From assembly GCA_002095305.1 (NCBI GenBank), contig MIEI01000002.1, forward strand, positions 62,001 to 126,000: a stretch of 64,000 nt of DNA, given 5' to 3'. The DNA comes from Pantoea brenneri. GTDB lineage: Bacteria; Pseudomonadota; Gammaproteobacteria; Enterobacterales; Enterobacteriaceae. A model generated the notes under the pieces. It did not search any database. It saw only the letters and a program-made list of their open reading frames with translations, and was not told where the DNA came from. Shown in pieces: positions 1 to 8,877 of the stretch (within the stretch, counting starts at the first letter, position 1; the number at the start of each line of letters is the position of its first letter). The translations under genes were made by a program, and so were the position numbers.

Positions 1-34
1 TGAAAGCGTAAGCCCAGACGTTAGCCTCATTTTC

Positions 35-56
35 CGGGCGGCCTGAGCGCCGCCCG
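35..56. terminator. GC-rich hairpin, probable terminator of a gene left of the window
   Basis: Arms CGGGCGGC and GCCGCCCG enclose a six-base loop. There is no strong T-run on either side, so this is a possible terminator for a gene left of the window, upstream of ghrB. Confidence 0.35.
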
Positions 57-85
57 TCACTTATTTAATGACCGGGAGCCACCGA

Positions 86-1060
86 ATGAAACCCGCTGTG
101 ATTCTGTATAAAAAACTGCCCGACGATTTGCGCGCGCGCCTGGCGGCGCATGCCGAAGTGACTGAAATCAGCGATCTGTCACCTGCCAGCCAGCAGCAAC
201 ACGCTGCGGCGCTGGCCCAGGCCGAAGGCCTGCTGGGATCAGGCGGTAAAGTGAATGGCGAACTGCTGGCGAAAATGCCAAAACTGCGCGCCTGCTCCAG
301 CGTCTCGGTCGGTTATGACAATTTTGACGTCGAGGCGCTGAATCAGCGTCACGTGGTACTGATGCACACCCCGACCGTGCTGACGGAAACCGTCGCCGAT
401 ACCATCATGGCGCTGGTGCTGAGCACCGCGCGTCGGGTGCCGGAACTGGACGCCTGGGTAAAAGCGGGCAACTGGCAGAAGAGCATCGGTCCGGAGCGTT
501 TTGGCATCGACGTGCACCATAAAACGCTGGGTATCCTCGGTATGGGCCGCATCGGCATGGCGCTGGCCCAGCGCGCCCACTTTGGCTTTGGCATGAAAAT
601 CCTCTACAACGCCCGCCGCGAGCATCAGGAAGCGCAGACGCGGTTTGGCGCAGAGCGCTGCGAACTGGAGACGCTGCTGAAGCAGAGCGACTTTGTCTGC
701 ATCAGCCTGCCGCTGACTGAACAGACCCATCATCTGATCGGGGCAGAGCAAATCGCTCTGATGAAGCCGGAAGCGGTGCTGATCAACGCTGGTCGCGGAC
801 CGGTGGTGGATGAAAACGCGCTGATCGCTGCTCTGCAGGCGGGAAAACTGCACGCCGCCGGGCTGGATGTGTTCGAGAAAGAGCCGCTGCCGGCCGATTC
901 TCCGCTGCTGTCGCTGCCCAACGTGGTGACGCTGCCGCACATCGGTTCCGCGACTCACGAAACCCGCTACGGCATGATGCTGGATGCCGTGGATAATCTG
1001 ATCGCTGCGCTCAGCGGTAAGGTCGATAAAAACTGTGTTAACCCGCAGGCGCTGAAGTAA
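86..1060 (+). CDS. ghrB: Glyoxylate/hydroxypyruvate reductase B
   Basis: A 324-residue D-isomer-specific 2-hydroxyacid dehydrogenase that reduces glyoxylate, hydroxypyruvate and 2-ketogluconate with NADPH in the cytoplasm. The N-terminus [14 protein letters not shown] matches E. coli GhrB closely and the length is right. A Rossmann glycine motif ([15 protein letters not shown]) and the family signature with the catalytic His ([13 protein letters not shown]) are visible. The ATG at 86 was chosen over the in-frame ATG at 68 because GGGAG sits just before it and it restores the family N-terminus. avtA follows on the same strand after about 80 bases. Confidence 0.95.
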   Translation: MKPAVILYKKLPDDLRARLAAHAEVTEISDLSPASQQQHAAALAQAEGLLGSGGKVNGELLAKMPKLRACSSVSVGYDNFDVEALNQRHVVLMHTPTVLTETVADTIMALVLSTARRVPELDAWVKAGNWQKSIGPERFGIDVHHKTLGILGMGRIGMALAQRAHFGFGMKILYNARREHQEAQTRFGAERCELETLLKQSDFVCISLPLTEQTHHLIGAEQIALMKPEAVLINAGRGPVVDENALIAALQAGKLHAAGLDVFEKEPLPADSPLLSLPNVVTLPHIGSATHETRYGMMLDAVDNLIAALSGKVDKNCVNPQALK

Positions 1061-1080
1061 TCCCTGCGCCTTCCCATTGC

Positions 1081-1097
1081 GCCCGCCGGTGGCGGGC
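1081..1097 (+). terminator. Hairpin between ghrB and avtA
   Basis: GCCCGCC-GGT-GGCGGGC is a perfect seven-base-pair hairpin just after the ghrB stop. It lacks a U-tract, so it may be an mRNA-stabilising or weak attenuating structure rather than a full terminator. Confidence 0.4.
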
Positions 1098-1141
1098 GTT
1101 ATGGTGGACCCCCGATTCGTTATCACAAATTTTTAACCGCT

Positions 1142-2392
1142 ATGTCCTTTTCTCAGTTCGGCGACAAATTTACCCAACATTCCGGCATCTCACGGCTGAT
1201 GGAAGATATGGGCGCAGGCTTGCGTACGCCCGGCACCATCATGCTGGGTGGCGGCAATCCGGCGCAAATCCCGGCCATGAACGACTACTTTCAGCAACTG
1301 CTGCAGCAGATGCACGAGGAAGGCAAGCTCAGCGAGGCACTCTGCAATTACGATGGCCCGCGTGGCAAAGCGACACTGCTGGAGGCGCTGGCAGAACTGC
1401 TGCGTGACCAGCTGGGCTGGCCGATCGGCGCGCAGAATATTGCGCTGACCAACGGCAGCCAGAGCGCCTTCTTCTATCTGTTTAACCTGTTTGCCGGCCG
1501 CCGGGCCGACGGCAGCAAAAAGCGCGTGCTGTTCCCGCTGGCACCGGAGTATCTCGGCTATGCCGATGCCGGGCTGGAAGAGGGCATGTTTGTCTCGGCC
1601 AAACCGAACATTGAACTGCTGCCGGCCGGCCAGTTCAAATATCACGTCGATTTCGAACATCTGCCAATGAAAGAGGATATCGGGCTGATCTGCGTGTCGC
1701 GTCCGACCAATCCGACCGGCAACGTGATCACCGACGATGAGCTGCTGCAGCTGGATGCGCTGGCGCAGCAGCACGACGTCCCGCTGTTGATCGACAACGC
1801 CTACGGCGTGCCGTTTCCCGGCATTATCTTCAGCGAGGTCCGCCCGCTGTGGAATCCCAACATTATTCTCTGCATGAGTCTGTCGAAGCTTGGCCTGCCG
1901 GGCGCACGCTGCGGCATTATTATCGCCGATGAGAAAACGATTGGGGCGCTGAGCAACATGAACGGCATCATCAGCCTGGCGCCCGGCAGCATTGGCCCGG
2001 CGATTGCCGGTGAGATGATCCGCCGTGGCGATCTGTTGCGCCTGTCAGAAGAGGTGATAAAGCCGTTTTATCAGCACAAGGTGCAGCAGACCATCGCTAT
2101 CCTGCGTCGCTATCTGTCGGAGGAGCGCTGCCTGATCCACAAACCGGAAGGGGCCATTTTCCTCTGGCTGTGGTTCCGCGATCTGCCGATCAGCACCGAG
2201 ACGCTCTATCAGCGGCTCAAAGCGCGCGGCGTACTGATGGTGCCGGGCCACTTTTTCTTTCCGGGACTGGAACATGAATGGCCGCACACCCATCAATGCA
2301 TGCGTATGAACTACGTGCCGGATGCGGAGAACATCGAGCGGGCGGTGCAGATTCTGGCCGAAGAGATTGAGACCGCCTGGCGCGACGCCTAA
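1142..2392 (+). CDS. avtA: Valine-pyruvate aminotransferase
   Basis: A 416-residue fold type I PLP aminotransferase (transaminase C) that interconverts valine and 2-oxoisovalerate using pyruvate/alanine. It aligns along its length with E. coli AvtA: SGISRLMEDM near the start, MLGGGNPAQIP, the NYDGPRGK and NGSQSAFFYLFNLFAGRR blocks, and MSLSKLGLPGARCG carrying the PLP lysine. The stop overlaps by four bases the stop of the convergent MocR-type regulator gene, so the two 3' ends are locked together. Confidence 0.95.
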   Translation: MSFSQFGDKFTQHSGISRLMEDMGAGLRTPGTIMLGGGNPAQIPAMNDYFQQLLQQMHEEGKLSEALCNYDGPRGKATLLEALAELLRDQLGWPIGAQNIALTNGSQSAFFYLFNLFAGRRADGSKKRVLFPLAPEYLGYADAGLEEGMFVSAKPNIELLPAGQFKYHVDFEHLPMKEDIGLICVSRPTNPTGNVITDDELLQLDALAQQHDVPLLIDNAYGVPFPGIIFSEVRPLWNPNIILCMSLSKLGLPGARCGIIIADEKTIGALSNMNGIISLAPGSIGPAIAGEMIRRGDLLRLSEEVIKPFYQHKVQQTIAILRRYLSEERCLIHKPEGAIFLWLWFRDLPISTETLYQRLKARGVLMVPGHFFFPGLEHEWPHTHQCMRMNYVPDAENIERAVQILAEEIETAWRDA

Positions 2393-3840
2393 TCCTGCGG
2401 CCCGGTTAATGACAGCTGGCACCACTGCGCCAGCTGTCGTATCGCCTGTTCAACCTCGTCATTCCAGCCGAAACCGGCATTGAGCCGGAAACAGTGGTCA
2501 TAGCGCTGATCGGTGGCAAAAATATGGCCGGGCGCAATGCCAATGCCTGCATTCCGCGCTTTCAGAAACAGTGAGCGCACGTTCAGCGCCTGCGCAGGCA
2601 TCTCCACCCATAACACATAGCCGCCTTCCGGATCTGAAACCCGGGTTCCCGGCGGAAATTCCCGCAGTACCGACTGACGCATGGCGCTGATTTGCCGCGC
2701 CAGCTCGCGCCGCAGTTTGCGCAGATGCGCGTCATAACCCCCGCTGCGAAGCAGCTCAGCGACCGCCGCCTGCGACAACACCGAGGTGCCCATGGTCGAG
2801 GTATATTTCAGCGAGGCGATTTTGCGCATGTAGTTGACGCTGTGGACCCAGCCGATGCGGATGCCGGGGGCCACCGTTTTGGAGAAGCCACTGCACAGAA
2901 TGGCATTCGGGCTGAAGGCGCGCATCGGGAAAGGGCGGCGCTCACCAAAGGCGGTATCGCCAAAAATATCGTCCTCAATGATCACCACATCGTTTTCATC
3001 TGCCTGCCGTGCAATATAGGCTTTCTGCTCGTTAGGAATGCTTTTCCCCAGCGGATTATTGATGTTGCACAGAGTCAGAAATACCCGCACCGCCTTGCGC
3101 TGAAACAGCCCGGTGAGCTTCGCCACATTCACATAGCCTTCCGGCCCGGCCTCAACCTCGATCACCCGCAGATTGAGGTTGTGCAGCATTTGCAGCAGCA
3201 CGAAATAGCAGGGCGACTCGACCGCCACCACGTCGCCAGGCTGGGTGGTGGCGCGCAGCGACAGAGAGATAGCTTCGATACAGCCGTTGGTGATCAGGAT
3301 ATTGTCGGTGCTGATATTGCAGCCGTAATCGACCGCCCGGCGGGCAATTTCGACTTTTAACGGCGCATAGCCGGTGCCTTTCACCGTGTTGCCCAGCAGG
3401 GCAGGCTTGCTGTAGCCCATCTGGCGCATCAGCAAGCCGAGCTTCTTCACCGGATAGAGCGCGCTGTCGCCGTTCGCCAGATCGAGACGCACCCGGCAGT
3501 CCGAACCGAGCATCGCCAGATGCAGCTCAGTCTGTTCGTCGAGCGGGGCGATGGCACGTGGCTGTTCGCTGACGGCGGGCAGCTGTCGCGGGCGATGCCG
3601 TTGCGGCGCCACAAAAAAGCCCGACTTAGGCCGGGCGACGGCGTAGCGCTCATCCTCCAGCGTACGTAATGTTTTCAGAGCGGTAGTGAGGCTGACGTTA
3701 TACTGCGTCGCCAGGGTACGCACCGACGGCAGACGACTGTCGGGTGCCAGCGTACCGGCATGAATCGCCTGCTTGATCTGTTCGGCTATCTGGCGGTAAC
3801 GACTGCTCTGACTCTCCTGTTCTCCGACAACATCGGCCAT
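2389..3840 (-). CDS. MocR-family regulator (GntR winged helix + aminotransferase-like domain)
   Basis: A 483-residue chimera. An N-terminal GntR winged helix (residues about 15-80, with RLPSVRTLATQYNVSLTTA) is joined to a fold type I aminotransferase-like domain that normally binds PLP and senses an amino acid or vitamin-type ligand (LITNGCIEAISLSL, CSGFSKTVAPGIRIGWV with the Schiff-base lysine). It resembles E. coli YdcR. The ATG at 3840 is preferred because GGGGTGG lies six bases upstream; further upstream starts lack a ribosome site. It is transcribed divergently from the PP-loop/ATP-grasp cluster, so it is the obvious candidate local regulator, probably responding to the cluster's amino-acid-like substrate or product (inference). 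Confidence 0.85.
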   Translation of the reverse strand: MADVVGEQESQSSRYRQIAEQIKQAIHAGTLAPDSRLPSVRTLATQYNVSLTTALKTLRTLEDERYAVARPKSGFFVAPQRHRPRQLPAVSEQPRAIAPLDEQTELHLAMLGSDCRVRLDLANGDSALYPVKKLGLLMRQMGYSKPALLGNTVKGTGYAPLKVEIARRAVDYGCNISTDNILITNGCIEAISLSLRATTQPGDVVAVESPCYFVLLQMLHNLNLRVIEVEAGPEGYVNVAKLTGLFQRKAVRVFLTLCNINNPLGKSIPNEQKAYIARQADENDVVIIEDDIFGDTAFGERRPFPMRAFSPNAILCSGFSKTVAPGIRIGWVHSVNYMRKIASLKYTSTMGTSVLSQAAVAELLRSGGYDAHLRKLRRELARQISAMRQSVLREFPPGTRVSDPEGGYVLWVEMPAQALNVRSLFLKARNAGIGIAPGHIFATDQRYDHCFRLNAGFGWNDEVEQAIRQLAQWCQLSLTGPQD

Positions 3841-3891
3841 CTGTACCACCCCATATCGCGCTGATCTGTGCATATTCAACAGAGTACATTC

Positions 3892-3901
3892 AAAGTACTT
3901 T
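3892..3901. promoter_or_regulatory. Palindrome in the divergent MocR/cluster promoter region
   Basis: AAAGTACTTT is a perfect ten-base palindrome in the 227-base space between the MocR gene and the PP-loop gene. A second GTAC-containing half (AGTACATT) lies directly beside it. MocR regulators commonly bind paired half-sites in such spacers, so this is a candidate operator by position only. Confidence 0.3.
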
Positions 3902-4067
3902 AGCCTGCATCTCTTAATTATTCATGACGCTAAACGGACCTGTCGCCCTGGCGATTGCGCGTCTGAGAGGTGTGCCGATCGTCATCGTCATCCGCGCGGG
4001 CCGCCGGTTGCGACATCAGGCGTTCAGGCGGTTGAGTGATTCTATTCGCGTAAGGAAAAAGTGAAAA

Positions 4068-5534
4068 ATGAATAATCTGTCCACCATGATGAAGGAGATT
4101 CAGGGCTACCTTTCGCCGGCCATCATCGACTCTGCACAACGCTGTTCTGACCGTCTGCTGGCGGCGTTACCCGATCGGCAGCAGCTGGAAAATAACCGTG
4201 TTCTGCTCGCCTATGGCGGCGGGAAAGACAGCAGCTATATGGTGGCCTATGTCCGCTATATCCAGGGCATCATCTGGCAGCAGCGCGGTGCCACCTTTCG
4301 CCTGCGCGTCAGCACCAATCGTCATGCGGCGATGAACGACAGCGTGATGGAGAACATCAACCGGGTTTATCAATCGCTGGCGATGCATGACGATCCGCTG
4401 GCTGAATGTCTGGTGGTGGATGGGTTACAGATTCGTCCTTTCGCCCGGCATCTGCCGATGCCGGAGGCGGTGCGGCAGCAGAATCGCAACGATGTGCTGA
4501 TGAATGGCCACCGGTTTCGCGCCGATGCGCGCTCGACCTTCTGTAACGCCTGCAACCTCAGCATGGTCAACTCATTTGGTCTGGCGGCGGATTACGACGG
4601 TGGCGTGGATGTGATCATCACCGGCGACTCGCCGCAGGAGCAGGCAGCCTATGTTGCCTGGGCGCGCCATCTGTCGCGGCTGTTCGACGCGCCGGTGGCG
4701 GATAAAAGCCGCGGCTTTAGCGGTTTCCTGCAGACGCTGGATGGCGTCGCCGAACGCTATTTCACCGATATCAACGGTGCCGATCAGCTGACGCCTGCGC
4801 ACCGCATTACCCATCAGTTAGCGCGCGATCCGCTGTTTTTCAATATCTATCAGGACACCGCCTATGAAGCGGGCGCGCACTGGGCGCTGCTCAGCGAGTT
4901 TATGCGCTTCCGTTTCGATGAGCTGATGTTCAGCTTCTCTGAGTCAGACTGCGGCAATCCGACCTTAATGGCTCATCTGCGCGGGCTGCGGGCGGAAACC
5001 CTGCTGCAGCGCAACTACGCCGAAGGGATCCGTGAATATGTGCGCTTTGCACTCGGCTTAATGGTGAAGAAGGATTTCCCGCCGCAGCTGATCGACGAAA
5101 TGGCGGCGCGGTATCAGGATGACGCGGCGATCCAGCGTCAGCGCCAGCGGGCGGCGACGTTCGCTGTCGAGGCGTTCGATCTCAGTGAAGATCAGCTGAT
5201 CTGCATGATTTACTCGCCGTTCCTCGCCCACGGGCAACAGCTTAACCACTGGCTGACCCGGCAGCAGATTGCGCTGGATGAGGCGGCGATCCGCGATCTC
5301 CTTGACCAGCGCAGTGAAGCTAACGCGCTGGCGCAGCAGTTAACTCAGCTTTCCGGCATGACGCTGACGCAGATGCGTCACTGCTGGCAGAGCAACCCGG
5401 TCAGTTCGCTGCTGGACGGCAAAAGCGCCGATCCGCTGTCGCGCGTGCTGCGTTTTGATCCCCATAAAGCGGTGATTCAGGTTAACCACGGTGAGCTGAA
5501 CGACACCGTGACTGAAGTCATTTCCGGGCGTTAG
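4068..5534 (+). CDS. PP-loop ATPase (adenine nucleotide alpha-hydrolase-like), first gene of an uncharacterised cluster
   Basis: A 488-residue protein with an N-type ATP pyrophosphatase PP-loop, YGGGKDSS at residues 49-56, and a CxxC pair (C159/C162 in TFCNACN) that may bind metal. PP-loop enzymes activate a carbonyl or carboxyl group by adenylation, often receiving ammonia from a glutaminase partner or sulfur from a carrier; a class II glutamine amidotransferase is encoded two genes downstream, so an amide- or amidine-forming step is plausible. The remaining 300 or so residues match no family I can name. AAGGA lies about eleven bases before the start. The next gene begins 17 bases after the stop. 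I do not know its substrate. Confidence 0.7.
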   Translation: MNNLSTMMKEIQGYLSPAIIDSAQRCSDRLLAALPDRQQLENNRVLLAYGGGKDSSYMVAYVRYIQGIIWQQRGATFRLRVSTNRHAAMNDSVMENINRVYQSLAMHDDPLAECLVVDGLQIRPFARHLPMPEAVRQQNRNDVLMNGHRFRADARSTFCNACNLSMVNSFGLAADYDGGVDVIITGDSPQEQAAYVAWARHLSRLFDAPVADKSRGFSGFLQTLDGVAERYFTDINGADQLTPAHRITHQLARDPLFFNIYQDTAYEAGAHWALLSEFMRFRFDELMFSFSESDCGNPTLMAHLRGLRAETLLQRNYAEGIREYVRFALGLMVKKDFPPQLIDEMAARYQDDAAIQRQRQRAATFAVEAFDLSEDQLICMIYSPFLAHGQQLNHWLTRQQIALDEAAIRDLLDQRSEANALAQQLTQLSGMTLTQMRHCWQSNPVSSLLDGKSADPLSRVLRFDPHKAVIQVNHGELNDTVTEVISGR

Positions 5535-5551
5535 TCCGGTAAGGCGAGGCG

Positions 5552-6826
5552 ATGAAAAAGATTTTTCTGCAGATTGGCGCGACCCGTGACGGACACAATC
5601 CCTACTGTGCGGTGGCGAAGCGCGACGGCTACTTTACCGTGCTGGCTGAGATGGGCGACTTTGTTGATTACCAGTCGCTGAGCCTGACGCTGCCCTTTGA
5701 TCTGATCGTTCGCCTTGATCGACCAGAAAACCCGTGGGAGGTGATCCAGGCTTATCTGCACGCCGGTCTGCTGTCGCATCCACAGGTGGTGCTGGCCGGT
5801 TTTGAAGCCTACAACGCCAGCGCCGGACGGGTACGGGAAATGCTGGCCGGACCCGATGCGCCTGCCGCGTTTATCCCGCTGGATAAATATGCCCAGCGCA
5901 TGGCGCTGAAAAAAGCCTGGCCCGCCTTTCCACAGCCGGAGTTCCGCTTCTTCGCCTCGCCGCTCAGCATTCTGGATGCGAAAGAGGCGCTGCTCTATCC
6001 CTGCGTGGTGAAACCGGTGGATGGCGGCGGCGGGCTGGGGATCTGGCTGATTGAACGGGCCGATCAGCTGTGCCAGGTGGTGAACAAGCTGGTACAGACG
6101 ATGAATTACGGCGGCCGCGGCTTCAGCGGTTTCATTGTCGAGAGCGGATTATCGGGTGAGGAATTTTCGTTGCAGGGCGTGGTGCATCAGGGACATCCGC
6201 AGGCGCTGACCTGCTGCCAGAAAGTGATTGAGCAGCATCGTGATGCTGAGGGCTGCGTCAGCTTTTACGAGTCGGGACATGTGGCGCTGGCGGCGGCCGC
6301 GCTGCCTTCTTCATTCACCAGCCTGATGGCGTTTTGCTGCGAAACTTTTGGCTATCGTCAGGGCGCTTTCCATATCGATTTCATCCTGGTGAACGGCATT
6401 CCGCATTTTCTGGAGATGGGCTTTCGCCTGTCAGGCATGGGCGTGACAACGCTGGTGCAGGAAGCCACCGGCATCGACTGGGCAGATGTGACTTTTGGCC
6501 TGGAGGCGGGCGCGGTGCTGCCGGCATTTGCCTTCACCGCGCCGCGCGCGGTAGGCCAGCTACGGTTGCGGCAACCGGCACAGCTGCAGGCGGCCGAGCG
6601 CTGGATCGATCAGCATCAGCAGGGTCAGCTGATGCCGACGCTGCGGCTGCCGACGCTGCAGGTTTCACCGCGATCGTCTTTGTATGCCGATCTGACCCGC
6701 CATGCCGGGATTCTGGCGACTTTTTGCCTGAGCGCAGCGGCGCGTGAACCGATTCTGGCGGCCTTTCATCAGGTGATCGCCGCGCAGCCCGCGGCGGCAG
6801 GGAGAAACACAGTATGTGCAGAATGA
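5552..6826 (+). CDS. ATP-grasp ligase of the uncharacterised cluster
   Basis: A 424-residue ATP-grasp protein. The nucleotide-binding strand and glycine-rich loop are VVKPVDGGGGLG (residues 152-163), followed by GEEFSLQG (202-209) and a metal-binding tail HIDF...FLEMGFRLSG (274-295). This carboxylate-amine ligase architecture joins an acid, via an acylphosphate, to an amine such as an amino acid. AAGGCGAGG precedes the ATG. The 3' end overlaps the amidotransferase start by 13 bases, which implies translational coupling. A role in building a dipeptide or amide product is inferred from family and neighbours; no close characterised relative is recognised. Confidence 0.75.
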   Translation: MKKIFLQIGATRDGHNPYCAVAKRDGYFTVLAEMGDFVDYQSLSLTLPFDLIVRLDRPENPWEVIQAYLHAGLLSHPQVVLAGFEAYNASAGRVREMLAGPDAPAAFIPLDKYAQRMALKKAWPAFPQPEFRFFASPLSILDAKEALLYPCVVKPVDGGGGLGIWLIERADQLCQVVNKLVQTMNYGGRGFSGFIVESGLSGEEFSLQGVVHQGHPQALTCCQKVIEQHRDAEGCVSFYESGHVALAAAALPSSFTSLMAFCCETFGYRQGAFHIDFILVNGIPHFLEMGFRLSGMGVTTLVQEATGIDWADVTFGLEAGAVLPAFAFTAPRAVGQLRLRQPAQLQAAERWIDQHQQGQLMPTLRLPTLQVSPRSSLYADLTRHAGILATFCLSAAAREPILAAFHQVIAAQPAAAGRNTVCAE

Positions 6827-7521
6827 TTCTGGCGCATGGCCGGTTCGACAGCGCCGCCATTCTGGAGGCCGCGCGCGCCATGAGCTGTGGCGAGAGCGCC
6901 GACCACGACGGGCCGATCAAACAGCATCCCAACGGCTGGGGCTGTCTGTGGCTGGAGAACGGCGAGATCCGCACCCTGCATGGCACCGGCGCGTTTGCCG
7001 ACGCGCTGCCGGGCATTGATGTTGAGCGGCTGCGCAGCCGCTTTCTGGCGGTACACGTGCGCCACGCCACCCTGAGTAAAAATCACGGGCTGGAGTTTTC
7101 GCATCCGCTGTGGCGCAACAGCGCGGGACATCGCTGGTACATGATGCACAACGGTTTTCTGCCCACCATCTATCGTCAGCTCGGCCTGACTGAATCGCGC
7201 TTCGATTCGGAAGAGTATCTGCACTATCTGGTCGATCAGATCACCCCGGCTGATTTCACCCGTGACTATCTGCGGGAAAAAATGGCCCAGGTTGCGCCAG
7301 GCGGCAGCGCAGGTAATGCGATTTTTGTCACCCGCGATAAGGCCTGGGCGTGGCAGTGGCATCCGCACGACACGCCGTATCCCGACTACTTTACGATGCA
7401 TTTTCGGCAACAGGACGATTGTACCCTGATCGCGTCTGAACCGGTGGCAATACCAGGCAGCGCCGGCAACTGGCGGCGAATGAACAATCATGAACTCTAT
7501 GAAATACCGTTTAGGGAGTGA
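6814..7521 (+). CDS. Class II glutamine amidotransferase (stand-alone Ntn glutaminase)
   Basis: A 235-residue stand-alone Ntn-hydrolase glutaminase of the YafJ/EgtC type. Cys2 (MCRMILAHG) becomes the N-terminal nucleophile after Met removal; NGWG (40-43), RHAT (83-86) and the oxyanion HNG (112-114) are all present, as is a C-terminal SEPV motif. Such domains release ammonia from glutamine for a synthetase or hydrolyse gamma-glutamyl amides. With no fused synthetase domain, the PP-loop or ATP-grasp protein of the same operon is the likely partner; alternatively it trims a gamma-glutamyl intermediate as EgtC does. Overlapping starts and stops on both sides place it firmly in the operon. Confidence 0.85.
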   Translation: MCRMILAHGRFDSAAILEAARAMSCGESADHDGPIKQHPNGWGCLWLENGEIRTLHGTGAFADALPGIDVERLRSRFLAVHVRHATLSKNHGLEFSHPLWRNSAGHRWYMMHNGFLPTIYRQLGLTESRFDSEEYLHYLVDQITPADFTRDYLREKMAQVAPGGSAGNAIFVTRDKAWAWQWHPHDTPYPDYFTMHFRQQDDCTLIASEPVAIPGSAGNWRRMNNHELYEIPFRE

Positions 7522-7526
7522 GAAAC

Positions 7527-8326
7527 ATGGCTATTTTCAATCAGTTCCGCGTGATTAATCCCAACATGTTTGTGGAGTCGACCTGGCTGGATGACATCGT
7601 GACGGCACGCGTGCCGTTGCTGGTGCTGCGCAATTTCCTCACGCCGGACGTCCGTCAGGCGGTGGTGACCGATCTTCAGCGCTGCCGGGAAAAGATCCGC
7701 GTATCCCACTACCCCAACGGTGCGCTCACTACGCTCGGGCCCTATCTGGCCCGGCATACGACGGCGCCGGATAACTACTTTACTGAGCTGCGCGACATTC
7801 AGCCGTCGCTGCCGCCGTCGCTTGGCGCGTTGCGTGAACAGATCTACTACTGGGTACAACATGCGCTAAGGCTGGAGAGCTGCGTACCGCGCAGGAGCCG
7901 GGCCGGGGCGAGTATGCCGGTTCGATTGTGCGTTTTCATGCCGACGGCGTGGCGAATCCCCTGCATAACGACAACATCGTGCGCGATGCCGCCGACAGCG
8001 GTCTGGCGGTAACCCAGATCCTGCATCAGCTCAGCTGCGTGGTCTGCCTGCAGGAGTGCAACGCGGGCGGCGCGCTGCGCATCTACAACAAAAAATGGTC
8101 GCCGGAAGATGAACAGTTCAAAACCGCCGGTGAACTGGGTTACCACAGCGGCGTAGTGGCGGGCAGTGAAACCTGCGAGTTTTCACCGCGCAGCGGCGAT
8201 ATCTACCTGTTTAATCCCGCCTTCTATCACGAAATTGACCGGGTCGAAGGCGATACCCGCATCACCATGGGCTTCTTTTTCGGCCTGACCGATAAAAAAA
8301 TGAAGCACGCTATCGCCTGGAGTTAA
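7527..8326 (+). CDS. 2-oxoglutarate/Fe(II)-dependent oxygenase (reading frame broken once)
   Basis: Two frames together encode one oxygenase of about 266 residues. The first runs from the ATG at 7527 (GGGAG upstream) to near 7868; the second continues with EYAGSIVRFHADG to the stop. The iron triad is visible as HND (in PLHNDN) and a distal His in NPAFYHEI, with the 2-oxoglutarate-binding Arg in TRITMGFFFG. Adding one base near 7868 joins the halves without loss of conserved residues. Because many other genes here share such single-base losses, I read this as a sequence error, though a true inactivation cannot be excluded. It likely hydroxylates or desaturates the cluster's amino-acid intermediate (inference). 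Confidence 0.7.
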
Positions 8327-8356
8327 TCCAGGTTGCGCCAGATTAAGGAGAGGGGA

Positions 8357-8857
8357 ATGACGACGTTTGAAAAAATCATCGCGCTGCTGGATCAGCATCA
8401 GGCGAACTATCGGGTGGCAGAGCATCAGGCGGTGGGTCAGACCGATCTGATCAGTGAGATACGCGGTAACGCGCTCAATCAGGCGGCCAAAGCGATGGTG
8501 CTTGAGGTCAGTATGCCGGAGGGTGCCGATGCGCGTTATCTGCTGGCGATTGTGCCGGGCGATTGCCGCATCAATTTCAAAAGCGCGGCGCGCGCCATCG
8601 GCGGTAAGAAGTCCGCCTTTGCCGCTCCTGAGATGGCCCAGGCGCTGACCGACTGCGTAATGGGTGCGGTGCCACCGTTTAGTTTTGATGACCGGCTGGC
8701 GTTGCGGGTCGATACGCGGCTGCAACAGGTCGGGACGTTATGGTTTAACGCGGGTGCGCTGGATAAGTCGATTGCGCTGGCGGTAGAGGACTATTTTCGC
8801 ATTGTGGGTGACGACTGCTGTGTGGATATCGCGACGCCGGTGGCGATCACTGCCTGA
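8357..8857 (+). CDS. YeaK-like aminoacyl-tRNA deacylase (YbaK/ProX domain)
   Basis: A 166-residue free-standing editing domain. It closely parallels E. coli YeaK, sharing SEIRGNALNQAAKA, the IGG block, GAVPPFSF and FNAGALDKSI. YeaK-type proteins hydrolyse tRNAs mischarged with serine and some non-protein amino acids. AAGGAG precedes the ATG at 8357; the upstream TTG was rejected. Placement between an oxygenase and an amino-acid exporter suggests a self-protection role, clearing tRNA charged with the pathway's own amino-acid analogue. That role is inferred from context. Confidence 0.8.
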   Translation: MTTFEKIIALLDQHQANYRVAEHQAVGQTDLISEIRGNALNQAAKAMVLEVSMPEGADARYLLAIVPGDCRINFKSAARAIGGKKSAFAAPEMAQALTDCVMGAVPPFSFDDRLALRVDTRLQQVGTLWFNAGALDKSIALAVEDYFRIVGDDCCVDIATPVAITA

Positions 8858-8877
8858 AGCGGCACAAGGAGTATCCG

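Noticed and set aside
6334-6747. Long alternative frame inside the ATP-grasp gene
   Set aside because: Arg/Ala/Gly-rich shadow frame of high-GC DNA; the ATP-grasp motifs lie in the other frame.
7867-7871. Programmed ribosomal frameshift in the oxygenase gene
   Set aside because: No slippery heptamer or downstream pseudoknot was seen, and the same kind of break occurs in a dozen unrelated genes here, so a sequence error is simpler.
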